A stretch of 64,000 nt of DNA from assembly GCF_009761815.1 (NCBI RefSeq), contig NZ_RWIN01000036.1, positions 1 to 64,000 on the forward strand. Direction: 5' to 3'. Under the pieces are notes generated by a model. That model ran no database searches. It saw nothing but the letters and a program-made list of their open reading frames with translations, and was not told where the DNA came from. Each line of letters begins with the position of its first letter. The first letter of the stretch is position 1. Below, piece by piece: positions 53,724 to 64,000 of the stretch. The translations under genes and the position numbers were made by a program. The stretch is from Pseudomonas sp. PB120 (GTDB lineage Bacteria; Pseudomonadota; Gammaproteobacteria; Pseudomonadales; Pseudomonadaceae).

Positions 53724-55829
53724 TTAGGCACGCATGCGGGTGATGCGAATCACCCCGGTCAAGGCGCGCAGTTTCTTGATCACGCGGGCCAGGTGCACGC
53801 GGTCGTGCACGCTGACCACCAGTTGGACCACGCTGATGCGACCATCGCGCTCGTCCATGCTGATTTTTTCGATATTGCCGTCGGCTGCGTTGACGCTGCT
53901 GGCCAGCAGCGCAATCAGGCCGCGCTGGTGCTCCAGCTCGACGCGTAGCTCGACGTTGAATTCGCCGGTGACATCCTTGGCCCACGAGAGCTGGATGCAT
54001 TTTTCCGGGTTGTGGCGGATCTCGCTGATGTTGCGGCAGTTGTCCAGGTGCACGACCATGCCTTTGCCTGCCGACAGGTGACCGACAATCGGGTCGCCCG
54101 GGATCGGCGTGCAGCATTTGGCATAACTGAGCACCAGGCCTTCAGTGCCGCGAATCGCCAGCGGGCCTTCGGCGCTTGGCAGTTGTTCGCCTTCGCCGAG
54201 CAGGCGGCGGGCGACCACGTAAGCCATGCGATTGCCCAGGCCAATGTCTTCGAGCAGGTCTTCGATCAGTTCGAGGCGGTACTCGGTGAGCATCGCCTTG
54301 ACGCGCTCGGCCGGCACTTTGTCCAGGGCGCTGTCGAAACCGTTGAGGACCTTGTTCAGCAAGCGTTCGCCAAGACTGATGGACTCGGAGCGGCGTTGCA
54401 GTTTCAGCGCGTGGCGGATGTGGGTCCGCGCCTTGCCGGTGACCACGAAGTTGAGCCAGGCCGGGTTCGGTCGCGCGCCGGGAGCGCTGACGATCTCGAC
54501 CGTGGAGCCGCTTTGCAGCGGTTCGGACAGCGGCGCGAGACGACGATTGATCCGGCAGGCGATGCAGCTGTTGCCCACATCGGTGTGCACCGCGTAAGCG
54601 AAGTCGACCGCCGTGGAGCCTTTTGGCAGCTCCATGATCCGGCCTTTTGGCGTGAACACGTAGACCTCGTCCGGGAACAGGTCGATCTTCACGCTTTCGA
54701 TGAATTCCAGCGAGTTGCCGGCGCGTTGCTGCATTTCCAGCACGCCCTTGACCCATTGGCGGGCGCGGGCATGAGTGCCTTTGGGCTGCTCGTCGCCACT
54801 GGATTTGTACAGCCAATGGGCAGCGATGCCGTTGTTGGCCATCTCTTCCATTTCACGGGTGCGGATCTGGATCTCGATCGGTACGCCGTGCATGCCGAAC
54901 AACGTGGTGTGCAGCGACTGATAGCCGTTGGCCTTGGGGATCGCGATGTAATCCTTGAAGCGCCCCGGCAATGGTTTATATAAGTTATGTACAGCACCCA
55001 GCACGCGGTAGCAGGTATCGACCTTGTCGACGATGATCCGGAACGCATAGACGTCCATGATCTCGTTGAAGGCCCGACGTTTGCCGCGCATTTTCTTGTA
55101 GATGCCGTAAAGGTGTTTCTGGCGACCGCTGACCTCGCCCTGGATTTCGTCGATGGCCAGGCAGTGGCTGAGGGACTCTTCGATCTTGTTGACGATTTCC
55201 TTGCGGTTGCCCCGGGCGCGTTTGACCGCCTGGTAGATCCGCGCGGAACGCATCGGGTGCATGGCTTTGAAGCCGAGGTCTTCGAATTCTATGCGGATGG
55301 CATGCATGCCCAGCCGGTTGGCAATGGGTGCATAGATTTCGAGGGTTTCCTTGGCGATCCGCCGGCGTTTTTCGCCCGACAGGACTTCCAGTGTGCGCAT
55401 GTTGTGCAGGCGGTCGGCCAGTTTGACCAGGATCACGCGAATGTCGCGCGCCATGGCCATGGCCATTTTCTGGAAGTTTTCGGCTTGGGCTTCGGCTTTG
55501 GTCTCGAAGTTCATCTGGGTCAGTTTGCTGACCCCGTCGACCAGTTCGGCCACGGTTTCGCCGAATTGCGCTTGCAGCGCTTCCTTGGCAATACCGGTGT
55601 CTTCGATCACGTCATGCAGCATCGCGGCCATCAAACTCTGATGGTCCATGTGCATGTCGGCAAGAATATTCGCCACCGCAAGAGGGTGCGTGACGTACGC
55701 CTCGCCACTGCGGCGGCGTTGGCCGTCGTGGGCTTGTTCGGCGTAGAAGTACGCTCGGCGGACCAGATTGACCTGGTCCTTGCCGAGGTAGGTCGATAAG
55801 CGATCGGCGAGGGCGTCTATGCTCGGCAT
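53724..55829 (-). CDS. spoT: bifunctional (p)ppGpp synthetase/hydrolase SpoT
   Basis: A 701-residue stringent-response enzyme. HD hydrolase domain (about 25-180, [10 protein letters not shown] near 73), synthetase domain (about 225-340, [20 protein letters not shown] and [20 protein letters not shown]), TGS (about 390-450, [20 protein letters not shown]) and C-terminal ACT domain (about 630-701). Because both the RFKD-type and EIQIRT motifs and the HD pair are present, both activities may be retained. In operon gmk-rpoZ-spoT-ridA. Confidence 0.97.
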   Translation of the reverse strand: MPSIDALADRLSTYLGKDQVNLVRRAYFYAEQAHDGQRRRSGEAYVTHPLAVANILADMHMDHQSLMAAMLHDVIEDTGIAKEALQAQFGETVAELVDGVSKLTQMNFETKAEAQAENFQKMAMAMARDIRVILVKLADRLHNMRTLEVLSGEKRRRIAKETLEIYAPIANRLGMHAIRIEFEDLGFKAMHPMRSARIYQAVKRARGNRKEIVNKIEESLSHCLAIDEIQGEVSGRQKHLYGIYKKMRGKRRAFNEIMDVYAFRIIVDKVDTCYRVLGAVHNLYKPLPGRFKDYIAIPKANGYQSLHTTLFGMHGVPIEIQIRTREMEEMANNGIAAHWLYKSSGDEQPKGTHARARQWVKGVLEMQQRAGNSLEFIESVKIDLFPDEVYVFTPKGRIMELPKGSTAVDFAYAVHTDVGNSCIACRINRRLAPLSEPLQSGSTVEIVSAPGARPNPAWLNFVVTGKARTHIRHALKLQRRSESISLGERLLNKVLNGFDSALDKVPAERVKAMLTEYRLELIEDLLEDIGLGNRMAYVVARRLLGEGEQLPSAEGPLAIRGTEGLVLSYAKCCTPIPGDPIVGHLSAGKGMVVHLDNCRNISEIRHNPEKCIQLSWAKDVTGEFNVELRVELEHQRGLIALLASSVNAADGNIEKISMDERDGRISVVQLVVSVHDRVHLARVIKKLRALTGVIRITRMRA

Positions 55830-55886
55830 GATGACTCCTGCCGTTCGCTGTGACCCCGCGCCGTGCTACGTCGACCAGGCATAGGC

Positions 55887-56150
55887 TTAGACGGCCTCGT
55901 TGGACTCGTCCTCGAACGCTGCGAACAGCGGTTCGTCTTCGACGATTTCAGCATTGGCGATGAACTCGTAGCTCATCAGGCCTTCAGCGATTTCACGTAG
56001 CGCTACAACGGTAGGCTTGTCGTTTTCCCACTGAACCAGCGGCTCTTTGCCACCGGTGGCCAGTTGACGGGCACGCTTGGTAGAGAGCATGACCAGCTCA
56101 AAGCGGTTTTCCACGTGTTCTAGGCAGTCTTCAACGGTTACGCGGGCCAT
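55887..56150 (-). CDS. rpoZ: RNA polymerase omega subunit
   Basis: An 87-residue omega subunit that helps assemble RNA polymerase and is part of the ppGpp site. [20 protein letters not shown], then [20 protein letters not shown] and [14 protein letters not shown] are the family core. ATG 56150 has GAGGAA upstream; the longer frame at 56207 is not supported. It lies between gmk and spoT. Confidence 0.97.
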   Translation of the reverse strand: MARVTVEDCLEHVENRFELVMLSTKRARQLATGGKEPLVQWENDKPTVVALREIAEGLMSYEFIANAEIVEDEPLFAAFEDESNEAV

Positions 56151-56229
56151 GGTATTCCTCGGAGCGAATGCAATATGCGCGCTGCCCGGTTGGGCGAGCG
56201 GACTCAACAGTTTAAAAAATCACCAGCGA

Positions 56230-56317
56230 TTAGGGAAGCGCTGATTTTTTGATCAAGCCCTTCAACGCGCTGCAAGTGCCAATGTAAAGCGCTTGCAGCG
56301 GTTTTGGGAAGCGCTGT
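56230..56317. repeat. inverted and direct repeats between gmk and rpoZ
   Basis: cgctgcaag (56268-56276) and cttgcagcg (56292-56300) form a dyad, and gggaagcgctg is present at both ends (about 56233 and 56307) as direct repeats. No gene seen. It could be a processing hairpin or a small insertion footprint. Confidence 0.55.
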
Positions 56318-56950
<633 letters not shown>

Positions 56951-57814
56951 TTACTCAATATTCTGCACTTGTTCGCGCATCTGCTCGATCAACACCTTGA
57001 GGTTGACCGCCGCCTGGGTGCTGCGCGGGTCGAAGGCTTTGGAGCCCAGTGTGTTGGCTTCGCGGTTGAGTTCCTGCATCAGGAAGTCCAGGCGCCGACC
57101 GGCAGCGCCGCCGGACTTGAGCACCCGGCGAACTTCAATGATGTGGGTGCTCAGGCGATCCAGTTCTTCGGCGACGTCGCTCTTCTGAGCGAGCATGACC
57201 ATTTCCTGCTCCAGGCGCTGCGGGTCCATCTCGGCCTTCATGTCGGCGAAGCGGTCGAGGACTTTCTGGCGCTGGGTGGCGAGCATCTGCGGGACCAGTT
57301 CGCGCAGGGTCACCACGTCTGTTTCGATGGAGGTCAGGCGCTCGTTGATCAACCGCGCCAGCTCCGCACCTTCGCGCTCGCGGCCGGCCTTGAGCTCTTT
57401 CAGGCCTTCGTTGAACAGCGCCAGTGCTTCTGCATTCAGGGCTTGCGGGTCAGTGGCATCGCCCACCAGAACGCCAGGCCACGCCAACACTTCCAGCGGG
57501 TTCAGCGCCGCCGGGTTCTTGATCAGGCCGGCAATCGTCTCGGCGGCAGCGACCAGCTGAGCGGCGCGTTCGCGGTCAACTTGCAGCGGCTTGCCGGTGC
57601 TTTCTTCGGTGAAGCGCAGGGTGCATTCCAGCTTGCCCCGGGAAATGCCTTGGCGCAGGGCTTCACGGACGGCGCCTTCGAGGTCGCGGAAGGACTCCGG
57701 CAGGCGCAGGTGCGGTTCCAGGTAGCGGCTGTTGACCGAGCGCAGTTCCCAGCTCAGGGTGCCCTGGACGCCGGCTTTTTCGACGCGGGCGAAGGCGGTC
57801 ATGCTGTGCACCAT
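56951..57814 (-). CDS. yicC: YicC family protein
   Basis: A 287-residue protein of the YicC/YloC family; members have RNA endonuclease or stress functions, and E. coli YicC is 287 residues too. Recognised by MVHSMTAFARVEKAGVQGTL, SWELRSVNSRYLEPHLRLPE and the C-terminal RLDFLMQELNREANTLGSKA. Start ATG 57814 is chosen over a longer frame. It is divergent from rph and in line with gmk. Confidence 0.94.
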   Translation of the reverse strand: MVHSMTAFARVEKAGVQGTLSWELRSVNSRYLEPHLRLPESFRDLEGAVREALRQGISRGKLECTLRFTEESTGKPLQVDRERAAQLVAAAETIAGLIKNPAALNPLEVLAWPGVLVGDATDPQALNAEALALFNEGLKELKAGREREGAELARLINERLTSIETDVVTLRELVPQMLATQRQKVLDRFADMKAEMDPQRLEQEMVMLAQKSDVAEELDRLSTHIIEVRRVLKSGGAAGRRLDFLMQELNREANTLGSKAFDPRSTQAAVNLKVLIEQMREQVQNIE

Positions 57815-58038
57815 GGAGGTACCTCGCAATGCAGGTGCGCGTAACCGAAGGGTTCGCGGACCCGCTATCTGTGAATTAAAGCCGACAGGCAGCAAAGGCG
57901 CAGGATTGTAGCGCAGTGGGGCGAATGCGCCCAAACACACGGTGTGACAATCGAGTGCAGCCCGTCGGCTACGCTCTACTCAGGGCCTTCAGTCGTCGGG
58001 CGGATTTTTTAGAAGTGCCCAGTCGTGGCCCACGGCTC

Positions 58039-58044
58039 TATAAT
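58039..58044 (+). promoter_or_regulatory. -10 element of the rph promoter
   Basis: TATAAT (58039-58044) is a perfect -10 hexamer 38 bases before the rph ATG. No good -35 is seen at 17 bases upstream (TGCCCA), so the promoter may need an activator or an extended -10. Confidence 0.6.
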
Positions 58045-58081
58045 GCTCCGCAGTTTTCCGTCCCCCGTACAGGTATTCCCT

Positions 58082-58804
58082 ATGAAACGTCCAAGTGGTC
58101 GCGCTGCCGATCAGCTCCGCTCGATCCGCATTACCCGCAACTACACCAAACACGCCGAGGGATCTGTACTGGTCGAGTTCGGTGATACCAAGGTCATCTG
58201 CACCGTCAGCGTCGAAAATGGCGTGCCGCGTTTCCTGAAAGGCCAGGGTCAAGGCTGGTTGACCGCCGAATACGGCATGCTGCCGCGCGCCACCGGCGAG
58301 CGTAACCAGCGTGAAGCGAGCCGTGGTAAACAAGGCGGTCGTACGCTGGAAATCCAGCGCCTGATCGGCCGCTCCCTGCGCGCTTCGCTGGACATGTCCA
58401 AGCTGGGCGACGTCACCCTGTACGTCGACTGCGACGTGATCCAGGCTGACGGTGGCACCCGCACCGCGTCGATCACCGGCGCCATGGTTGCGCTGGTCGA
58501 TGCCTTGAAAGTGATCAAGAAGCGCGGCGGCCTGAAAGGCGGCGATCCGCTGAAACAAATGATCGCGGCCGTTTCGGTCGGCATGTACCAAGGCGAGCCA
58601 GTGCTCGACCTCGACTACCTGGAAGACTCGGCTGCCGAGACGGACCTGAACGTGGTGATGACCAGCACTGGCGGCTTCATTGAAGTCCAGGGCACTGCCG
58701 AAGGCGCGCCGTTCCAGCCGGAAGAGCTGAACGCCATGCTGGAACTGGCGAAGAAAGGCATGACCGAGATCTTCGAACTGCAACAGGCTGCACTGGCCGA
58801 CTGA
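58082..58804 (+). CDS. rph: ribonuclease PH
   Basis: A phosphate-dependent 3'-5' exoribonuclease that trims tRNA 3' ends (240 residues). The sequence starts [20 protein letters not shown] and includes [20 protein letters not shown], the catalytic [19 protein letters not shown] and [20 protein letters not shown] with the metal-binding Asp region. An earlier in-frame start at 58025 adds unconserved residues and would sit on the -10; ATG 58082 is right. Confidence 0.97.
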   Translation: MKRPSGRAADQLRSIRITRNYTKHAEGSVLVEFGDTKVICTVSVENGVPRFLKGQGQGWLTAEYGMLPRATGERNQREASRGKQGGRTLEIQRLIGRSLRASLDMSKLGDVTLYVDCDVIQADGGTRTASITGAMVALVDALKVIKKRGGLKGGDPLKQMIAAVSVGMYQGEPVLDLDYLEDSAAETDLNVVMTSTGGFIEVQGTAEGAPFQPEELNAMLELAKKGMTEIFELQQAALAD

Positions 58805-58832
58805 TCGGACCGCTCCACGCAAGGAGGACGTC

Positions 58833-59201
58833 ATGAGTGATGAGCAAGGGTTGCTTCCCACGCCGAGCAAAGAAGTTCGGCAGTGGGCAATGTTTTGTCA
58901 CTTGTCCGCCTTGCTGGGGATCTGGATTCCGTTCGGTACGCTGATCGGCCCGCTGATTCTCTGGCAGATGAAGCGCGAGATGGACCCCTTCGTCGACGCA
59001 CAGGGCAAGGAGGCGCTGAACTTTCAGATCACCGTCGCCATTGTCTCCGCCATTTGCTTTCTGCTGATGGTGGTCATCATCGGGTTCTTCATGTTCGGTC
59101 TGGTCGCAATGGGTGCGTTGGTGCTGACGATCATTGCGGGTGTGAAAGCCAATGAGGGGGTGCCTTATCGGTATCCGTTCACTTGGCGCTTGATCAAGTA
59201 A
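58833..59201 (+). CDS. DUF4870 domain membrane protein
   Basis: A 122-residue protein with three hydrophobic segments: HLSALLGIWIPFGTLIGPLI, VAIVSAICFLLMVVIIGFFM and LVAMGALVLTIIAGVKA, and the family's DPFVDAQGKEALNFQIT after the first. AGGAGG (58820-58825) precedes ATG 58833. Function unknown, 28 bases after rph. A terminator follows. Confidence 0.88.
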   Translation: MSDEQGLLPTPSKEVRQWAMFCHLSALLGIWIPFGTLIGPLILWQMKREMDPFVDAQGKEALNFQITVAIVSAICFLLMVVIIGFFMFGLVAMGALVLTIIAGVKANEGVPYRYPFTWRLIK

Positions 59202-59218
59202 CTGCGACGTTGCTGTTA

Positions 59219-59256
59219 AAGCCAATGCCTTGGCTTGTCGGGGCATTGGCTTTTTT
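59219..59256 (+). terminator. rho-independent terminator after the DUF4870 gene
   Basis: aagccaatgcc (59219-59229) pairs with ggcattggctt (59242-59252), followed by ttttt. It ends the rph transcription unit. Confidence 0.92.
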
Positions 59257-59559
59257 GTAATTAGATAAAACTCTCTGCGTGCTGATAGGCGCGCGTCCTT
59301 TAGTCAATATTCTTGTATCTATCTTCCTTACACTTTTAGTCACAACTGCACTGCTTTAGCACCGCCTAAGTGCTTGGCAATGCGACTTGTCGATTGATAA
59401 GGTTGCCCCAAGTTATATTTATCAAGAAATATTTCGACTCATTCAGACCATTGACGGATCCTGAATTTAAAACCAATAAGGGTTGATACGAATCAATCTG
59501 TTCGAGAGGCGTGCCCAGGTAAAAAGTTCGTCTCTGAATATATATCCAAGAATTCCTAA
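59257..59559. other. intergenic region upstream of gltS
   Basis: No gene seen. The stretch is AT-rich compared with flanks (runs such as aatatatatcc and cttacacttttagtc), likely the gltS promoter region. No clear operator or riboswitch was recognised. Confidence 0.6.
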
Positions 59560-60765
59560 ATGATTCAGCTCGATTTTTACGGAACACTTGTGGCCGCCTC
59601 ATTAGTCCTTTTATTAGGGCGCGGACTTGTCACTCGTGTCGGTTTCTTACGCACTTACAATATCCCCGAACCTGTAGCCGGCGGCTTGGTAGTTGCCCTG
59701 ATGCTCTTGGCTTTACGTGCCTTCGATATACACGTTCGATTTGACACTTCACTGCAGACGCCCCTGATGTTGGCGTTTTTTGCCACCATTGGCTTGAGTG
59801 CAGACTTCGCCAGCCTGAAGAAGGGAGGGCGCATCGTCGGGATTTTTGTGCTGACGGTCACCGGGCTGCTGGTGCTGCAAAATGCCATGGGCATCGGGCT
59901 CGCAACGATGTTGGGGCTTGATCCTTTGATGGGCCTGCTGACAGGTTCGATTACGCTGGCGGGTGGGCATGGTACAGGCGCTGCGTGGGGCGCGACGTTC
60001 AGTGAGAAGTTCGGTCTGGCTTCCGCCTCCGAGCTTGCGATGGCCTCTGCGACGTTCGGCCTGGTGCTGGGCGGCTTGATTGGTGGCCCCGTCGCTCGCC
60101 TGCTCATCAAGCGTGTTAGGGCGCCCGGTTGCGAGCAAGAAAAACCGCGCCTGCCCAAGGGTTTCGAACAACCCAACAAAGAACGCTCGATCACGCCATT
60201 CTCATTTATCGAGACTCTGGCTCTGATCGCCGTCAGCTTGCTGGCAGGCAATTTACTGAATGGGCTGCTTCAAGGAAGCGCATTTGAGCTGCCGACGTTC
60301 GTCTGTGTCTTGTTCGTGGGTGTGATTTTGCGCAACGGGCTTTCAGCGCTTGGCCTGTACCAGGTGTTTGAGCGTGAAGTCTCCGTGCTGGGGAATGTCA
60401 GTTTGTCGCTGTTTCTGGCGATTGCCTTGATGTCTCTCAAACTGTGGGACCTGGCAGCACTGGCGTTGCCGTTCTTTATCATCCTGGCTGCGCAGACATT
60501 GCTCATGGCGCTGTTTGCGATTTTCGTGACGTTCAGGGTCATGGGCAGCAACTATGATGCGGCAGTATTGGCGGCAGGGCACTGCGGTTTTGGACTGGGT
60601 GCCACACCCACGGCCATCGCCAACATGCAGGCGGTGACTCAGCGCTACGGGCCATCGCAGTTGGCGTTCCTGGTGGTGCCCATGGTGGGAGCGTTCTTTA
60701 TCGACATCATTAACGTCATCGTGATCAAGTTTTACCTTGCGCTGCCGTTTTTTGCTGCTGTTTGA
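59560..60765 (+). CDS. gltS: sodium/glutamate symporter GltS
   Basis: A 401-residue inner-membrane Na+-coupled glutamate importer. Two inverted repeats of five helices are seen by hydrophobicity, with the conserved NIPEPVAGGLVVALML, SITLAGGHGTGAAWGATFSE and, in the second half, LAAGHCGFGLGATPTAIANM motifs. The ribosome site before ATG 59560 is poor (taaatg only). The gene is not in the P. aeruginosa gene order between the DUF4870 gene and crc (from memory), and sits after an AT-rich gap, so it may be an insertion. Confidence 0.94.
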   Translation: MIQLDFYGTLVAASLVLLLGRGLVTRVGFLRTYNIPEPVAGGLVVALMLLALRAFDIHVRFDTSLQTPLMLAFFATIGLSADFASLKKGGRIVGIFVLTVTGLLVLQNAMGIGLATMLGLDPLMGLLTGSITLAGGHGTGAAWGATFSEKFGLASASELAMASATFGLVLGGLIGGPVARLLIKRVRAPGCEQEKPRLPKGFEQPNKERSITPFSFIETLALIAVSLLAGNLLNGLLQGSAFELPTFVCVLFVGVILRNGLSALGLYQVFEREVSVLGNVSLSLFLAIALMSLKLWDLAALALPFFIILAAQTLLMALFAIFVTFRVMGSNYDAAVLAAGHCGFGLGATPTAIANMQAVTQRYGPSQLAFLVVPMVGAFFIDIINVIVIKFYLALPFFAAV

Positions 60766-60795
60766 AGTTCAGGCCTCTTAGCCTGAAAGAGCGCA

Positions 60796-60833
60796 CAAAA
60801 AAAAGCCCGTATCTTGCGATACGGGCATTTTTT
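60796..60833. terminator. bidirectional terminator between gltS and crc
   Basis: gcccgtatc (60805-60813) pairs with gatacgggc (60818-60826) around ttgc, with A8 on the left and T6 on the right, so it can terminate both convergent genes. Confidence 0.93.
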
Positions 60834-60862
60834 CAATCGGCTTTCGTGTCAGCGAACCCCAC

Positions 60863-61642
60863 TCAGATGGTCAGCGTCCAGTCGTAGTCCACGATCAGCG
60901 GTGCATGCTGCGAGAACCGTGGCTGACGTGGCAAGCGCGCGCTGCGAACAAAGCGCCGCAGGCCAGGAGTCAGCAGCTGATAGTCGAAACGCCAGCCAAG
61001 GTTGAGCATTTCGGCCTGTTCGTTGTCTGGCCACCAGCTGTACTGGTCGCCTTCACGGCTGACTTCGCGCAGGGCATCGACATAACCCATGTTGCCGACA
61101 ATCTCGTCCATCCAGGCACGTTCAGGTGCCAGGAAGCCCGGGGATTGCTGGCTGTCGCGCCAGTTCTTGATATCCAGCTTCTGTTGCGCCACGTACAGCG
61201 AGCCACAGTAAATGTACTCGCGACGTTTGCGTCGCTGTTTATCCAGATAACGGGCGAAATCGTCCATTAGCTTGAACTTCTGGTTCAAGTCTTCATCGCC
61301 GTTCTGCCCCGAAGGGAGCAGCAAGGTCGCGATGCTGACCTTATCGAAATCGGCTTGCAGGTAGCGCCCGTAGCGGTCGGCCGTCTCGAAACCGAGACCG
61401 CTGATGACAGCCTTCGGTTGCAACCGCGAATACAAAGCCACGCCACCCTGGGCGGGAACTTCGGCTTCGCAGGCATAAAGGAAGTAGCCATCCAGTTGGA
61501 AGGCTGGATCGTCCAGTTCAAAGGCGGAGGCGCGGGTGTCCTGCAGGCAGATGACGTCGGCATTCTGTGCTTGCAGCCAACTGAGCAACCCTCGCTCCAC
61601 TGCAGCCTGAATACCATTGACGTTCACACTGATGATCCGCAT
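60863..61642 (-). CDS. crc: catabolite repression control protein Crc
   Basis: A 259-residue endonuclease/exonuclease/phosphatase-fold protein. It is known to act with Hfq in carbon catabolite repression by forming complexes on mRNAs. MRIISVNVNGIQAAVERGLL and LQAQNADVICLQDTRASAFE at the start, YIYCGSLYVAQQKLDIKNWR and FSQHAPLIVDYDW at the end. ATG 61642 is chosen; the extension to 61678 has no ribosome site. It is divergent from pyrE. Confidence 0.97.
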   Translation of the reverse strand: MRIISVNVNGIQAAVERGLLSWLQAQNADVICLQDTRASAFELDDPAFQLDGYFLYACEAEVPAQGGVALYSRLQPKAVISGLGFETADRYGRYLQADFDKVSIATLLLPSGQNGDEDLNQKFKLMDDFARYLDKQRRKRREYIYCGSLYVAQQKLDIKNWRDSQQSPGFLAPERAWMDEIVGNMGYVDALREVSREGDQYSWWPDNEQAEMLNLGWRFDYQLLTPGLRRFVRSARLPRQPRFSQHAPLIVDYDWTLTI

Positions 61643-61724
61643 AAATGGCCCCAAAAATCGCGTGCGTGTATGATACACGGCGTCAACCTAATTAGCTAAA
61701 TCCGTGGTATTTGGGGTTTTTTTC

Positions 61725-62369
61725 ATGCAAGCGTATCAGCGCGATTTCATTCGTTTTGCCATCGATCGCGGCGTTTTGCGCTTCGGTGAGTTCACCCTGA
61801 AGTCCGGGCGTACCAGTCCTTACTTCTTCAACGCCGGGTTGTTCAACTCGGGTTCGGCCCTGGCGCAGCTGGGTCGTTTCTACGCAGCGGCCATTGCCGA
61901 GAGCGGTATTGCGTTCGACGTGCTGTTCGGTCCGGCCTACAAAGGCATCCCTTTGGCGGCGACCACGGCAGTGGCGTTGGCTGAACATCATGGTCGCGAC
62001 CTGCCATGGTGCTTCAACCGCAAGGAAGCCAAGGCCCACGGCGAAGGCGGCAGCCTGGTTGGCGCTCCGCTGACCGGTGACGTACTGATCATCGACGACG
62101 TGATCACCGCTGGCACGGCCATTCGCGAAGTGATGCAGATCATCGCTTCCCAGGACGGCGCCAAGGCGACAGGCGTGCTGATCGCCCTCAACCGTCAAGA
62201 GCGTGGCAATGGGGAGCTGTCGGCGATCCAGGAAGTGGAGCGCGACTTCGGTATTCCGGTGATCAGCATCGTTTCGTTGAACCAGGTGCTGGAATTCCTG
62301 GCCGATGACCCGCAGCTCAAGCAGCATTTGCCTGCCGTTGAAGCGTACCGCGCCCAATTCGGCGTGTAA
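61725..62369 (+). CDS. pyrE: orotate phosphoribosyltransferase
   Basis: A 214-residue pyrimidine-biosynthesis enzyme joining orotate to [24 protein letters not shown] at the start, the [20 protein letters not shown] loop, [20 protein letters not shown] and the PRPP-binding [19 protein letters not shown] are present. ATG 61725 gives the normal N-terminus; an earlier start adds only MVFGVFF. A REP pair and a terminator follow. Confidence 0.97.
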   Translation: MQAYQRDFIRFAIDRGVLRFGEFTLKSGRTSPYFFNAGLFNSGSALAQLGRFYAAAIAESGIAFDVLFGPAYKGIPLAATTAVALAEHHGRDLPWCFNRKEAKAHGEGGSLVGAPLTGDVLIIDDVITAGTAIREVMQIIASQDGAKATGVLIALNRQERGNGELSAIQEVERDFGIPVISIVSLNQVLEFLADDPQLKQHLPAVEAYRAQFGV

Positions 62370-62395
62370 TCGCCATCCCCTTGTGGGGTGGGCTT

Positions 62396-62492
62396 TTGTG
62401 GCGAGGGAGCTTGCTCCCGCTGGGGCGCGAAGCGGCCCCAAAAACATTGGGACTGCTGCGCAGCCCAGCGGGAGCAAGCTCCCTCGCCACAA
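62396..62492. repeat. REP pair, core GAGGGAGCTTGCTCCCGCT
   Basis: ttgtggcgagggagcttgct at 62396 is mirrored by agcaagctccctcgccacaa ending at 62492, between convergent pyrE and argB. Confidence 0.88.
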
Positions 62493-62512
62493 TAGGCAAT
62501 GCCATACGCTCG

Positions 62513-62555
62513 AAAAAAAAGACCCCGCTCAGCCAGGCTGAGCGGGGTCTTTTTA
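62513..62555. terminator. bidirectional terminator between pyrE and argB
   Basis: gaccccgctcagcc (62521-62534) pairs with ggctgagcggggtc (62536-62549), with an A8 run before and T5 after, so it serves argB on the minus strand and pyrE on the plus strand. Confidence 0.95.
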
Positions 62556-62568
62556 TGTGTGCAATCGC

Positions 62569-63474
<906 letters not shown>

Positions 63475-63513
63475 TCAGGGCTCCGGCACTTCGATAAAAG
63501 GCGCTTCAATAAA

Positions 63514-64000
63514 TCAAAACGGTAGTTGGAGATCAGGTGCAACACGCTTCAACTGGACTTTGAAAACGTCCTTGATGCGCTGCAGTTCCGCCTCGTCATC
63601 GGCCTCGAAACGCAGCACCAGCACCGGTGTGGTGTTGGATGCGCGCACCAGGCCCCAGCCTTTGGCGTAGTCGACTCGCACGCCGTCAATGGTAGTCAGG
63701 TCAGCGCCTTCGCCCCACTTCGCGTCGTGCAGTGCATCAATGATGCTGAATTTGCTCTCTTCGGTCACATGGATATTGATTTCCGGCGTAGAAATATCAT
63801 TCGGGAAGGTCGCAAACAGCTCTTCCGCGGTGGATTTTTCTTTGCTGAGGATTTCCAGCAGGCGTGCGGCGCTGTAAATGCCGTCGTCGAAACCGAACCA
63901 GCGTTCCTTGAAAAAGATGTGCCCGCTCATTTCACCGGCCAACAGGGCACCGGTTTGCTTCATTTTCTTTTTGATCAACGAATGACCGGTCTTCCACATG
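63514..64000 (-). CDS. algC: phosphomannomutase/phosphoglucomutase AlgC, C-terminal part (cut by window)
   Basis: Bases up to the right edge encode the last 162 residues or so of AlgC, an enzyme making mannose-1-phosphate and glucose-1-phosphate for alginate and LPS. WKTGHSLIKKKMKQTGALLA, GEMSGHIFFKERWFGFDDGI and the DGVRVDYAKGWGLVRASNTT phosphate-binding region agree with the family. The 5' part, including the catalytic serine, is outside the window. argB follows after 39 bases. Confidence 0.95.
   Translation of the reverse strand, partial: MWKTGHSLIKKKMKQTGALLAGEMSGHIFFKERWFGFDDGIYSAARLLEILSKEKSTAEELFATFPNDISTPEINIHVTEESKFSIIDALHDAKWGEGADLTTIDGVRVDYAKGWGLVRASNTTPVLVLRFEADDEAELQRIKDVFKVQLKRVAPDLQLPF

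Noticed and set aside
59366..59602. A 78-residue minus-strand frame before gltS
   Set aside because: It overlaps the gltS start, has no ribosome site or family resemblance.

Overview
The window is a GC-rich chromosomal segment from a Pseudomonas of the fluorescens group. Evidence for this is the protein sequences, the gene order pst-phoU ... phoR-phoB ... ubiA-ubiC ... recG-oxyR ... rpoZ-gmk ... crc-pyrE ... argB-algC (the conserved order recalled from P. aeruginosa and P. putida), and several families of paired REP repeats with cores such as GAGGGAGCTTGCTCCC, GGAGCGAGCTTGCTCGCG and GGGAGCCAGCCTGCTGGCGA.

Layout: (1) 1-13.3 kb is the phosphate regulon: pstS, pstC, pstA, pstB, phoU, a receiver-domain protein, an M23 peptidase, a CorC/CNNM protein, and phoR/phoB on the minus strand. 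Pho-box-like repeats precede pstS, pstC and phoB. (2) 13.3-17.4 kb holds a small secreted-repeat protein, ubiC-ubiA, rubredoxin with its reductase, and an HU protein. (3) 17.4-43.0 kb is accessory. It has a DUF2388 gene, a DUF2931-like lipoprotein, a frameshifted VgrG fused to a DUF2235 (Tle1-type) phospholipase, and a complete-looking type VI secretion operon: tssA-B-C-E-F-G-H, a sigma-54 activator, a small lipoprotein, fha, tssJ-K-L-M, a PP2C phosphatase and a Ser/Thr kinase. Gene content and order match the H2-T6SS (HSI-2) class of P. aeruginosa, but no hcp is present here. (4) 43-49 kb returns to core genes after a DUF6124-type gene with a long structured leader: an SCP2-like protein, a YbaK-HDOD protein, recG and oxyR. 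(5) 49-53 kb has exbB-exbD-tonB with a candidate Fur site, an SDR epimerase and a lipoprotein. (6) 53-58 kb is ridA, spoT, rpoZ, gmk and yicC on the minus strand. (7) 58-64 kb has rph, a DUF4870 protein, gltS, crc, pyrE, argB and the 3' part of algC, which runs off the right edge.

How the parts work together: PstSCAB imports phosphate and, with PhoU, controls PhoR/PhoB, which in turn should act on the Pho boxes of pst and phoB. The T6SS genes specify baseplate, sheath, membrane complex, recycling ATPase and a threonine-phosphorylation switch. The VgrG-phospholipase fusion with its overlapping lipoprotein gene looks like an effector/immunity pair, but a 1-nt frameshift in vgrG would inactivate the spike and effector unless it is a sequence error. 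No tRNA, rRNA, CRISPR array, transposase or integrase was recognised.
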